DNA of 64,000 bases from Brevibacterium limosum (GTDB taxonomy: Bacteria > Actinomycetota > Actinomycetes > Actinomycetales > Brevibacteriaceae). The notes under the pieces were generated by a model, which saw nothing but the letters and a program-made list of their open reading frames with translations, was not told the origin of the DNA and did not search any database. Where the stretch lies: NCBI RefSeq assembly GCF_011617705.1, contig NZ_CP050154.1:992001-1056000 (forward strand). The letters are read 5' to 3'. The position numbers and the translations under genes were made by a program. Shown here piece after piece: positions 26,349 to 33,588 of the stretch. Each line of letters starts with the position of its first letter. Within the stretch, counting starts at the first letter, position 1.

Positions 26349-27341
26349 ATGGCAGTTCTGGTGACCGGAGGGGCAGGCTACATCGGTTCGCATGTGGTGC
26401 GGCTGCTCACCGAACGCGGAGACGATGTGCTCGTCGTCGACGACTTCTCCACCGGCATCGACGCTCGCGTCGAAGACCTGCCTGTGGTCAACCTCGACCT
26501 GGCCGCCGCCGATGCCGAGGAACGCCTGGTGTCCGCGATCAAGGACCACGGCGTCGACTCGATCATCCATTTCGCCGCGAAGAAGCAGGTCGGCGAATCC
26601 GTCGAGGAACCGGTCATGTACTACCGGCAGAACATCGGTGCACTGACGAACATCCTCGCCGCCGTAGAGCGCTCAGGCATCGAATCGCTCGTCTTCTCCT
26701 CGTCGGCCGCCACCTACGGCATGCCCGATGTCGAGATGGTCGCCGAGGACCTCGACTGCCGCCCCATCAACCCCTACGGCCAGACGAAGCTCATCGGCGA
26801 GTGGATGATCGACAACCAGATCACAGCCTCCACCATGCGGGGAACCACGTTCAATGCCGTGAAGCTGCGCTACTTCAATGTCGCCGGTGCCGGCTGGCCG
26901 GAACTCGCTGACACGGCCGTCATGAACCTCATTCCGATCGTGCTCGGGCGGTTGAAGGACGGCAAGGCGCCGATCATCTTCGGCGACGACTACGCCACCC
27001 CGGATGGCACGTGCATCCGCGATTACGTCCACGTCAAGGACCTCGCCGAGGCTCATATCGCCGCCCTGGATTACATGAAGGCCGGCGGCACCACGGAGAC
27101 CGTGTTCAACGTCGGCACCGGAACCGGCGCCTCGGTCAAGGAAGTCATCGACACCATCGCCGAGGTGACCGGCCGTGACATCATCCCTGAAATGGGCGAG
27201 CGTCGTGCGGGTGACCCGCCGGCGCTGGTCGCCGACGTCTCCCGGATCTCGGCCCTGCTGAGCTGGAAGGCGGAGTTCGGTCTCGAGGAGATCGTCCGCA
27301 GCGCCGTCGAGGCCGCGGGGATGTTGCCCGACCAGGAATGA
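26349..27341 (+). CDS. galE: UDP-glucose 4-epimerase
   Basis: Extended SDR enzyme of 330 residues interconverting UDP-glucose and UDP-galactose. GGAGYIGSH at the N-terminus binds NAD, SSAATYG carries the catalytic serine, NPYGQTK the Tyr-x-x-x-Lys pair, and KLRYFNVAGA and RDYVHVKDLA follow as usual. ATG 26349 has AAGGAGG 9 nt upstream. Its stop overlaps the DUF3626 gene start as ATGA. UDP-galactose would be available to the wall-glycan enzymes encoded further along, although the genes are not adjacent. Confidence 0.92.
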   Translation: MAVLVTGGAGYIGSHVVRLLTERGDDVLVVDDFSTGIDARVEDLPVVNLDLAAADAEERLVSAIKDHGVDSIIHFAAKKQVGESVEEPVMYYRQNIGALTNILAAVERSGIESLVFSSSAATYGMPDVEMVAEDLDCRPINPYGQTKLIGEWMIDNQITASTMRGTTFNAVKLRYFNVAGAGWPELADTAVMNLIPIVLGRLKDGKAPIIFGDDYATPDGTCIRDYVHVKDLAEAHIAALDYMKAGGTTETVFNVGTGTGASVKEVIDTIAEVTGRDIIPEMGERRAGDPPALVADVSRISALLSWKAEFGLEEIVRSAVEAAGMLPDQE

Positions 27342-28228
27342 TGAACCAGCCGGACCCATCCGCAACAGCACTTCAGTGGGTCCGAGCACGCTCCGCGCCG
27401 GGGCGCGAGTTGCCGGCCGAGGCGCGTGTGGCACTGCATTTCCATCCCGGTGCTGATGCTTCGGGGGCCGGCGTCCTGGCGTCGATCCTCGACTGTGGGC
27501 AGTATGTGTCCCAATTCGTCACTGGCACGAGCAATGGGGGCCTGACCGCCGTTCCGGGTGGCGACCGATGGCATTGGGAGCAGCGGATATTCGGCGGAGC
27601 CTATGACCATGTGGACGTGCGGCAACGACCGGTCTATGGGGCACTTGACCTCGACGGCGACCCCTATGGGCCGGCACCGCGGTTCGGCTCGGCCTACCTG
27701 CGTCTTCGTCCGGAGGTTCTTGCGCGAGCGACGTTCGCCTACCCGGACAGCACCTTCGAGCCGGAGCTCTTCGGGGTTGCTGACCGGATGAGCCTCATCG
27801 CCGACTATCGTCGTGATGAGCGGGCGATCGACCAGGCTGCTGCTCAGGGGTGCGGGATCGTCCGCGACCGTCTCGATCACTACATCGAGGCTCATGTCCA
27901 CGGTGGGGTGAGGGTGCCCGAAGATGTCGAAGTGCTGGTGATCGATCCCAGCTTCGACGATCATGCGGTGCTGGAGACGGCGGACCGCTGTGGTCTCGCC
28001 GTCGAGCCTCATCCGGGCTATGTCGCCGAGGTTGCCGAAATCGCCGCGCATCCGGACTATCGGGGCCAGGAGGTGGCGGATCTCGCGCACCGAGTCGCCG
28101 AGGTTATGGGGAATTCGGCGCAGCTGAGACCTATCGATATCGCACGCGCCCGCCGGGCGTGGGATCTCGACGGGCAGCAGATCAAGAAGGTCTGGCACTG
28201 CCTCGCGCGATTCGGACGGACCTGGTGA
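27338..28228 (+). CDS. DUF3626 domain protein
   Basis: A 296-residue protein of the DUF3626 family. Conserved blocks are visible: ARVALHFHPG, the RPVYGALDLDGDPYGPAPRFGS stretch, and YIEAHVHGGVRV followed by VEVLVIDPSF. No signal peptide or membrane helix. Biochemical function is unknown to me. The order of an Arg-containing motif, a GSAYLRL motif and a Glu-containing motif could superficially recall ADP-ribosyltransferases, but this is speculative. It overlaps galE by 4 nt, so both are co-translated, and it ends 9 nt from the convergent lipoprotein gene. Confidence 0.75.
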   Translation: MMNQPDPSATALQWVRARSAPGRELPAEARVALHFHPGADASGAGVLASILDCGQYVSQFVTGTSNGGLTAVPGGDRWHWEQRIFGGAYDHVDVRQRPVYGALDLDGDPYGPAPRFGSAYLRLRPEVLARATFAYPDSTFEPELFGVADRMSLIADYRRDERAIDQAAAQGCGIVRDRLDHYIEAHVHGGVRVPEDVEVLVIDPSFDDHAVLETADRCGLAVEPHPGYVAEVAEIAAHPDYRGQEVADLAHRVAEVMGNSAQLRPIDIARARRAWDLDGQQIKKVWHCLARFGRTW

Positions 28229-28237
28229 GACCACGCC

Positions 28238-28876
28238 TCACTTCGCGGACTTCATCTCGCTTTCGACGACCCATTTGTGGTTCGTCATCTCCATCTCATC
28301 GGTTGTGATGTCGACCATGTAGACGGTCTCGTCGGTCGCTGAGTCGATGGTCGCCTCGGCGCCCTTCATGCCGGGCATGTGGTCGGCATTGACGGTGGCC
28401 TTCGCCCCTTTCTTCAACGGTGCCGTTCCCGGGTCCTCGAGCTCCTCGTGGACGACCCATCTGTGGTCCTTGACCGGATCCCCGCCATCGGTCGGGGTGT
28501 AGCTGATCGAGTAGGTCGTCGTGTCGAAGGCACCGGAGACAGTTGCCTCAGCCCCCTTCATTCCCGGCATGTGATCAGCTGAGAGGACGACGGTGTCGCC
28601 GACGGAGAATTCGGGGTCGCTGGCCTTCGCAATTCCCTCCGGTGGCGCACCGCCATCGGCTGCGTGCCCTTCGTGGCCGCCCGGTTCGTGGTCGGCTCCG
28701 CTGCTGTTCATGTCTTCGTGATCGGATCCGCCGCCGTCATGGGAGGCAGTTTCGCTGGGAGTGTCGTCACCGCTGGTTCCCTGGGTGCCGTCGCTGCCGG
28801 TCGAACAGCCTGCCAGCGCCAGCCCGATCGCTGTGGCGACTGCCGTGAGGCGGACGGTCGGTGTGAGCTTCTTCAA
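28238..28876 (-). CDS. YdhK family lipoprotein with two DUF1541 repeats
   Basis: Secreted lipoprotein of 212 residues. The signal peptide ends in LALAGC (lipobox, lipidated Cys near residue 22). A His/Asp/Ser-rich linker (about 30-80) is followed by two copies of a repeat starting ADHMPGMKGAEAT and ending in HRWVVHEE or HKWVVESE, the DUF1541 pattern of YdhK. A TTG at 28876 is the only plausible start: AGGAG lies 7 nt upstream and no ATG or GTG fits. Family members sit beside copper genes in several Firmicutes; the CsoR-like site upstream supports a role in metal stress. Confidence 0.8.
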   Translation of the reverse strand: MKKLTPTVRLTAVATAIGLALAGCSTGSDGTQGTSGDDTPSETASHDGGGSDHEDMNSSGADHEPGGHEGHAADGGAPPEGIAKASDPEFSVGDTVVLSADHMPGMKGAEATVSGAFDTTTYSISYTPTDGGDPVKDHRWVVHEELEDPGTAPLKKGAKATVNADHMPGMKGAEATIDSATDETVYMVDITTDEMEMTNHKWVVESEMKSAK

Positions 28877-28975
28877 AGGTGGTCTCCTGATTCTGTGAGA
28901 CTGTCGCGTCTGGTTCGCACGGCGGAGGATGAGGGCCTTTCGAGCCACCCACCCGGTGGACCTGCCTTTACCACC

Positions 28976-28996
28976 GTATACCCCAGAAGGGTATGC
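28976..28996. promoter_or_regulatory. CsoR-like copper operator
   Basis: GTATACCCCAGAAGGGTATGC is an inverted repeat (GTATACCC against GGGTATGC, 7 of 8 paired, 5-nt centre). Sites of the form ATACCC..GGGTAT are bound by CsoR-type Cu(I) repressors. It lies about 100 nt upstream of the YdhK lipoprotein (minus strand) and about 57 nt upstream of the CueP remnant (plus strand), so it could have controlled both. Confidence 0.6.
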
Positions 28997-29052
28997 TTGC
29001 CAAGATGGCATAAGTGCTCTGCACCCGTAGTGACGTGGGGAGATAGAAGAAG

Positions 29053-29252
29053 ATGAAGCAATTCGCGTTGGGAGCGGCCGTGCCGACGGTCAGCAGAAGA
29101 CGACGACCTTCGACAACGGATTCGTCGCGTTCTGGGTGCCGTCCGACATCAGCGGCACCATCCGAATCACCGCCGAGGGCAAGGCCGGTTCGACCGAATT
29201 CTCGACGAAGAGCGACGGACCCACCTGCGTGACCGACCTCCAACTGCAGTAA
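29053..29252 (+). pseudogene. remnant of a CueP-family periplasmic metal-binding protein
   Basis: The ATG at 29053 opens a start that reads like a signal peptide (MKQFALGAA) but soon runs out of the useful frame. From 29085 a different frame reads about 55 codons ending in GFVAFWVPSDISG ... GPTCVTDLQLQ at 29252, the C-terminus of CueP-type copper-binding proteins (GFxxxWxP ... TCxTxxQL). The central 100 or more residues are missing, so the gene has suffered an internal deletion that also shifted the frame. Confidence 0.65.
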
Positions 29253-29303
29253 GCGCGAGAATAGGAGACCGGCCGCTTTCACTCACTCGACAGGAGAACT
29301 GTC

Positions 29304-30449
29304 ATGCCCCACCACATCGTCATCGGAGCAGGGTTGGCCGGTGCCGCAGCCGCGTATTCCCTGACCGCGCGCGGCGAGGACGTCACCGTGCTCGAACGGC
29401 ACACTCCGGCCAACGACCGGGGGAGCTCCCACGGTTCGGCCCGCATCTTCCGGTACGCCTACCCGGATCGTCTCTATACCGAACTCGTCCTGCGCGCCCG
29501 TGGACTATGGGACGGTCTCGAGGTGGAATCGGGAACCGAGCTGATCACCCGGACGGGAGCCGTCGACTTCGGCGATGCCCGGCATACGAGCCTGCTCGCC
29601 GAGATCTTCGACGAGGTCGGGGTCGAGCACGAGGTCCTCGACCCGGCACGGGCCGCTGAACGGTGGCCGCAGTTCGTCTTCGACACCGAGGTCCTGTGGC
29701 ACCCCGATGCCGGCGTCATCGACGCCGAGACCACGGTGACCACCATGCTCGACCGTGCGGTGGACACCGGACGTGCCCGGATCCTCACAGATTGGACGGT
29801 CACCGAGGTGGCTCGACGGTCCGCGGGCGGCTTCCGTGTCGCCTCGGCGACGGGGGACGTCGTCGAAGGCGACCGCGTCATCGTCGCTGCCGGCGGATGG
29901 CTGCCCGACCTCCTCGGCGATCTGGGGCTTCCGGAAGGGTTCCTTGGTGCACTGCCGCGGTTCGAAGTGCGGCAGGAGCAGGCGTTCCACATGCCCTACC
30001 GCGACGCCGACGAGGATGGGCGGCCGAGCGCGCCCTGGCCGACGTTCATCCACAAGTCCGACGAGATGTTCACCTACGGACTGCCCGGCGGGCGCGATGC
30101 CGGTTTCGCGGGGCAGAAGTTCGCGCAGTTCAACGGTGGGAAGGTGATCGCTTCCGCGCTTGACCAGGACGGACAGATCACCGAGGAGATGCGGACCCGG
30201 ATGATCGACTACGCGAAGCGGAATCTGCCGGGACTCATTCCGGAACCGTACGCGGAGGCCACGTGCCTGTTCACGAACACCCCGGACGAGGACTTCGTCA
30301 TCGACGAGGTCGACGGTCTCGTCATCGTCTCCGCCTGTTCGGGGCACGGGGCGAAGTTCGCGCCGCTGCTCGGTGAGTTCGCAGCCGACCTCGCCACGGG
30401 TGCAGGCGGCGTGCCGGACCGGTTCCGGGTGGGGTGCACTATCCGTTGA
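29304..30449 (+). CDS. FAD-dependent amine oxidase, monomeric sarcosine oxidase-like
   Basis: A 381-residue flavoenzyme. GAGLAGAAAAYSL binds the FAD ADP moiety, and GSSHGSARIFRYAYPD is the family's second block. Cys321 in ATCLFTNTPDEDFVID corresponds to the covalent flavin-attachment cysteine of monomeric sarcosine oxidase and N-methyltryptophan oxidase, and CSGHGAKFAPLLGE closes the active site. It probably oxidises an N-methyl or other secondary amine, releasing hydrogen peroxide. AGGAG lies 7 nt before the ATG. The neighbouring genes do not identify the substrate. Confidence 0.85.
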   Translation: MPHHIVIGAGLAGAAAAYSLTARGEDVTVLERHTPANDRGSSHGSARIFRYAYPDRLYTELVLRARGLWDGLEVESGTELITRTGAVDFGDARHTSLLAEIFDEVGVEHEVLDPARAAERWPQFVFDTEVLWHPDAGVIDAETTVTTMLDRAVDTGRARILTDWTVTEVARRSAGGFRVASATGDVVEGDRVIVAAGGWLPDLLGDLGLPEGFLGALPRFEVRQEQAFHMPYRDADEDGRPSAPWPTFIHKSDEMFTYGLPGGRDAGFAGQKFAQFNGGKVIASALDQDGQITEEMRTRMIDYAKRNLPGLIPEPYAEATCLFTNTPDEDFVIDEVDGLVIVSACSGHGAKFAPLLGEFAADLATGAGGVPDRFRVGCTIR

Positions 30450-30521
30450 CGTGGCGATGTGGCAGAGCCTCGGCACGCTTCGGGCGACGCCGGTGACGGA
30501 TCGCCTGCGAGCGCGGCCGGG

Positions 30522-31274
30522 TCAGCGGCGCTTTGAGGCGATGATGAGGTGTCGTGTCGAATGGGCGACGAAGGGCTCACCACGACGCATCCGCGCGTCG
30601 AGTTCGCGCAGCTGCGGCAGGTAGTCAGCGACCGCGAAATCGGGCACCCACCACGGGCACTTGCGCAGGATCCACACGATCGCGCCGACGTCGTAGAACT
30701 CCAAGCGACACCGTGCGGTGCGCAGGGTTTCGACCGTGAGCCCGGCCGCCTCGGCGGCATCTGATTCGGTCTGCGGATGCCGTGCTCGTCGATTCTCGGG
30801 CAGCGGGCCGAGGAAGAACTCGATGAGTTCGAAGGCGGAGGTCGGACCGACGTGCTGGGCGAGGTAGGTGCCGCCGGGGATGAGCACACGGGCGATCTCC
30901 GACCATGCGGGACTCACGGGATGTCGCGACGTGACGAGGTCGAAGCTGCCGTTGGCGAAGGTCAATCGGTGCGGGTCGGCCTCGACGACGTCGACCCCGC
31001 GTGGACCGAGCCGGTGACGGGCCACGGCGACGTTGGGGCGGTGCGACTCGGTCACCGCCATGCGCGGAGGCAGCACGGGCGCCTCGTCGATGACTTCACC
31101 GCCGCCTGTGTCAATGTCGAGGGCCGCGGTCGCCGTCGACAGCCGCCTGGCCAGCAACGTCGAGTACCGCCACGGAGGTCGCTCCTCGGTGGCGCGCCCA
31201 TCGAGCCAGTCGAACCCCCAGCCGGTGACATCGGCGGACTGGGCCTCGGTGACGAGCTCGTCGAAAGTGCGCAT
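30522..31274 (-). CDS. class I SAM-dependent methyltransferase
   Basis: A 250-residue protein with a Rossmann methyltransferase core: DIDTGGGEVIDEAP (motif I, about 54-67), VDVVEADPHRLTFANGSFDLVTSRH (motifs II-III) and IPGGTYLAQHVGP (motif IV region). The C-terminal part has WWVPDFAVADYLPQLRELD and is typical of the actinobacterial type-11 methyltransferase group. The substrate is unknown. ATG 31274 is chosen; a GTG six codons upstream is possible. It is convergent with the amine oxidase and upstream of a broken hydrolase. Confidence 0.78.
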   Translation of the reverse strand: MRTFDELVTEAQSADVTGWGFDWLDGRATEERPPWRYSTLLARRLSTATAALDIDTGGGEVIDEAPVLPPRMAVTESHRPNVAVARHRLGPRGVDVVEADPHRLTFANGSFDLVTSRHPVSPAWSEIARVLIPGGTYLAQHVGPTSAFELIEFFLGPLPENRRARHPQTESDAAEAAGLTVETLRTARCRLEFYDVGAIVWILRKCPWWVPDFAVADYLPQLRELDARMRRGEPFVAHSTRHLIIASKRR

Positions 31275-31299
31275 ACCGTCATCTTCGCGCACGCGACTC

Positions 31300-31805
31300 T
31301 CAGGCGTCGAGCCACTCAGTGACGTCGCCGAGGAAGTCGCTCGGTGCTTCGAGCGGGACGAGATGGCCGGAGTGCGGGAAACGCGTCACGTCAGGGCGGG
31401 CGGGGAGAGCCTCGGCGAGACGATCGGCCTGATCAGCAGGAATCCACGGATCGTCCTCGCCCCAGCCGATGCGGACCGGGCAGCGCACCTCGCCGAGGCG
31501 GTCGACGATGGGTGCAGTGTGTTCCGGCAGCAGTGCGGCGATCTGGCGGTAGAAAGCCGCCTGACCGGTGTCGGTGCACCACGGTGCGCTGAGTACGGCG
31601 AGCCATTCCGGGCTGAGATTCGAGACGCCGACGGCCGACGGTGTCGTTGGGTGATGAGGTCAACGGCGGGGGCCGCCTCGGCGAGGGAGTCGTCCGTCGG
31701 CTGTGCCGACGCGTCGGAGGGATCGGGGATCGACTCGCCGTAGCCGGGCATATCCCACAGGCGGACGCGAAAACGCCGGGCGATCTCGTGGGCGCGAGGC
31801 AGTGC
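31300..31805 (-). pseudogene. alpha/beta hydrolase, N-terminally truncated and frameshifted
   Basis: Reading leftwards from 31805, the protein begins abruptly at HEIARRFRVRLWDMPGYGES, the strand and turn after the oxyanion region of an alpha/beta hydrolase. A one-base frameshift near 31640-31655 moves the frame; the second frame continues with SAVGVSNLSPEWL, VRCPVRIGWGEDDPWI and FPHSGHLVPLEAP (acid and histidine) and stops at 31300. The N-terminal HG block and the initiator are missing, so the gene cannot be functional. Confidence 0.75.
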
Positions 31806-32020
31806 TGTCGTGTCAGAGCGTGGGTATGAGTCTCTCCGAGATCCGGGCGATCCTGCATCGCGGTGAGGCGGGGCGTGCGGAGGTGATCGCTGCCAGGCTG
31901 TCGGCGATTCGTGCGCAGCGGACTTCACTGGACTCGGCGGAGAAGTTCCTCCTCCATGTTCGCGAATGTCGTCACGATCTCATGACCCGGTGTCCGGAGT
32001 GTTCAGAGTATGCGGGGTGA
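31806..32020 (+). pseudogene. C-terminal remnant of a MerR family regulator
   Basis: From about 31814 the plus strand encodes VGMSLSEIRAIL, then a dimerisation-helix segment with many Arg/Glu and CRHDLMTRCPECSEYAG, the end of a MerR-type regulator. The DNA-binding winged helix is absent: immediately to the left lies the truncated hydrolase on the opposite strand. ATG 31826 could still start a 64-residue peptide. The missing N-termini of both genes point to one deletion that removed their shared promoter region. Confidence 0.65.
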
Positions 32021-32063
32021 ATGGGGAGCAGTGTGACGGGACGGGGCGCGAAACGCTCAGTGG

Positions 32064-32132
32064 GAATACCGCGATCTGCTCAACAGGAATACCGCGATTT
32101 GCTCAATAGGAATATCGCGATCTGCTCAATGG
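32064..32132. repeat. three 23-bp direct repeats upstream of the ATPase gene
   Basis: Three head-to-tail copies start at 32064, 32087 and 32110, each reading GAATAYCGCGATYTGCTCAAY plus two variable bases; a partial copy (GCTCAGTGG) precedes them. They end 17 nt before the start codon and overlap the -35 position of the putative promoter. They look like iterated operators. Confidence 0.8.
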
Positions 32133-32137
32133 GATGG

Positions 32138-32143
32138 TAGATT
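32138..32143 (+). promoter_or_regulatory. -10 box of a probable leaderless promoter for the ATPase
   Basis: TAGATT ends exactly 6 nt before ATG 32150 and there is no Shine-Dalgarno. The spacing is the same as at 104-109 and 18158-18163. Confidence 0.5.
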
Positions 32144-32149
32144 CGGTCT

Positions 32150-33421
32150 ATGCCGTACAGCAGACGAATCATTGACTCCGTTCTGGATGAGGTCTTTCCC
32201 CCTCTGTCGGCGGTCGCTCTCGAGGGTGCTAAGGGTGTGGGCAAGACGGCAACGGCGACACAGCGTGTGCAGTCTGTTCTGTCACTGAATCGGCCCGCCC
32301 AGCGAGAAGTCGTTGAGGCGAATTATGACCACATTATCGATATTCCTGCGCCGGTACTGATCGACGAATGGCAACTTGTGCCGGAGGTCTGGGATAGGGT
32401 TCGAACCGCCGTTGACGATGACTCTCGAGGCGGTCGATTCCTGCTTGCGGGATCGGCGGGCGTGGCACCGAACGCGCGAATCCATTCAGGAGCAGGGCGC
32501 ATCGTCACAATGACTATGCGACCTCTGTCACTGGCAGAGCGAAAGATATGCGAACCCAGCGTTTCACTGTCGGGGCTTCTGCACGATGCAGAGCTTGCGA
32601 TTGGTGGGCAATCGCCGATCCGGTTGTCGCAATACACCGAAGAGATTCTCGCTTCGGGCTTTCCGGGCATCAGACAGTTGTCGGCCAGAGCCCGCCGCCT
32701 TCAGCTCGACAGCTACGTTTCTCGGATCGTTGAAAAGGAACTGCCCGAGAACGGAATCGAGGTCAAACGACCCGACGCGCTGAGGTCGTGGTTGTCAGCC
32801 TACGGGGCCGCAACGTCGACCGATGCGAACTTCACACAGATTCTTGACGCGGCGACTGCAGGAGAAACAGACAAACCTGCGAGAAATACAGTCCAATCGT
32901 ATCGAGAGCATCTGCAACGGCTCTTCATCCTCGACCCGCTGCCTGCATGGATCCCGGCATTCAATCCCCTCAAGCGGCTCACCAGAACCCCGAAACATCA
33001 CCTTGTCGATCCAGCCATAGCCGCACGATTGAGCGGGGTCGGTCAAAGCGGCCTGCTCAATGGAGACGGCCAAAGAGTCGCAGCTACGACTGGCACATGG
33101 CTCGGAGCGCTGTTTGAATCGCTGGCGACTCAGAGTGTGCGGGTTTATGCGGAAGCAGCCGAAGCGCGCGTGGGACACTTGAGGACGAGGGACACCGATC
33201 GCGAAATCGACCTCATCGTCGAGGGTGAAGATCGACGCGTTGTGGCCATCGAGGTCAAACTTGCCGCAACAGTCGGCGACTCCGACGTGCGACATCTCAA
33301 TTGGCTAGCAGAGAAGGTCGGGGATCGACTGGTCAACCGCGTGGTGATAACTACGGGTGAGACGGCCTACCGTCGTCCCGACGGAGTTGCGGTGATTCCG
33401 TTGGCGTTGCTCGGCCCTTGA
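32150..33421 (+). CDS. AAA-type ATPase with DUF4143-like C-terminal domain
   Basis: A 423-residue protein. EGAKGVGKTATA near residue 26 is the Walker A loop, APVLIDEWQLVPEVWD near 64-79 the Walker B strand with sensor-like downstream FLLAGSAG. The C-terminal half carries the DUF4143 pattern: TGTWLGALFESLATQSV, then a PD-(D/E)xK-like core DREIDLIVEG ... VVAIEVKLA. This family is common and of unclear function; some members sit in defence or toxin islands. Base composition is visibly less GC-rich than its neighbours, and it lies between two decayed genes and fhs, so recent acquisition is likely. Confidence 0.8.
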   Translation: MPYSRRIIDSVLDEVFPPLSAVALEGAKGVGKTATATQRVQSVLSLNRPAQREVVEANYDHIIDIPAPVLIDEWQLVPEVWDRVRTAVDDDSRGGRFLLAGSAGVAPNARIHSGAGRIVTMTMRPLSLAERKICEPSVSLSGLLHDAELAIGGQSPIRLSQYTEEILASGFPGIRQLSARARRLQLDSYVSRIVEKELPENGIEVKRPDALRSWLSAYGAATSTDANFTQILDAATAGETDKPARNTVQSYREHLQRLFILDPLPAWIPAFNPLKRLTRTPKHHLVDPAIAARLSGVGQSGLLNGDGQRVAATTGTWLGALFESLATQSVRVYAEAAEARVGHLRTRDTDREIDLIVEGEDRRVVAIEVKLAATVGDSDVRHLNWLAEKVGDRLVNRVVITTGETAYRRPDGVAVIPLALLGP

Positions 33422-33576
33422 GCGTGGATTGACCCTGAGGCGGTACACCGCGGAATGCTCAGTCGGGCACGTTGCGGAGGGCCGCCTCGGCGAGGGAGAT
33501 GTTGCGGTGGGCGCAACTCAGTGCACATTGCGCGAATTCTCGGGTCGGTGATGGTCACAAAATCTCGCAGAACGGG

Positions 33577-33582
33577 CATGAT
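33577..33582 (+). promoter_or_regulatory. possible leaderless promoter -10 for fhs
   Basis: CATGAT ends 6 nt before ATG 33589, repeating the -10 to ATG distance seen for other genes here. There is no Shine-Dalgarno before this ATG. Confidence 0.35.
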
Positions 33583-33588
33583 GGCCTT

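Noticed and set aside
33470..33570. Possible C-terminal remnant on the minus strand ending SLAEAALRNVPD
   Set aside because: Only about 31 codons after a stop, no identifiable family, and overlap with the common CCTCGCCGAGG motif; it may be chance.
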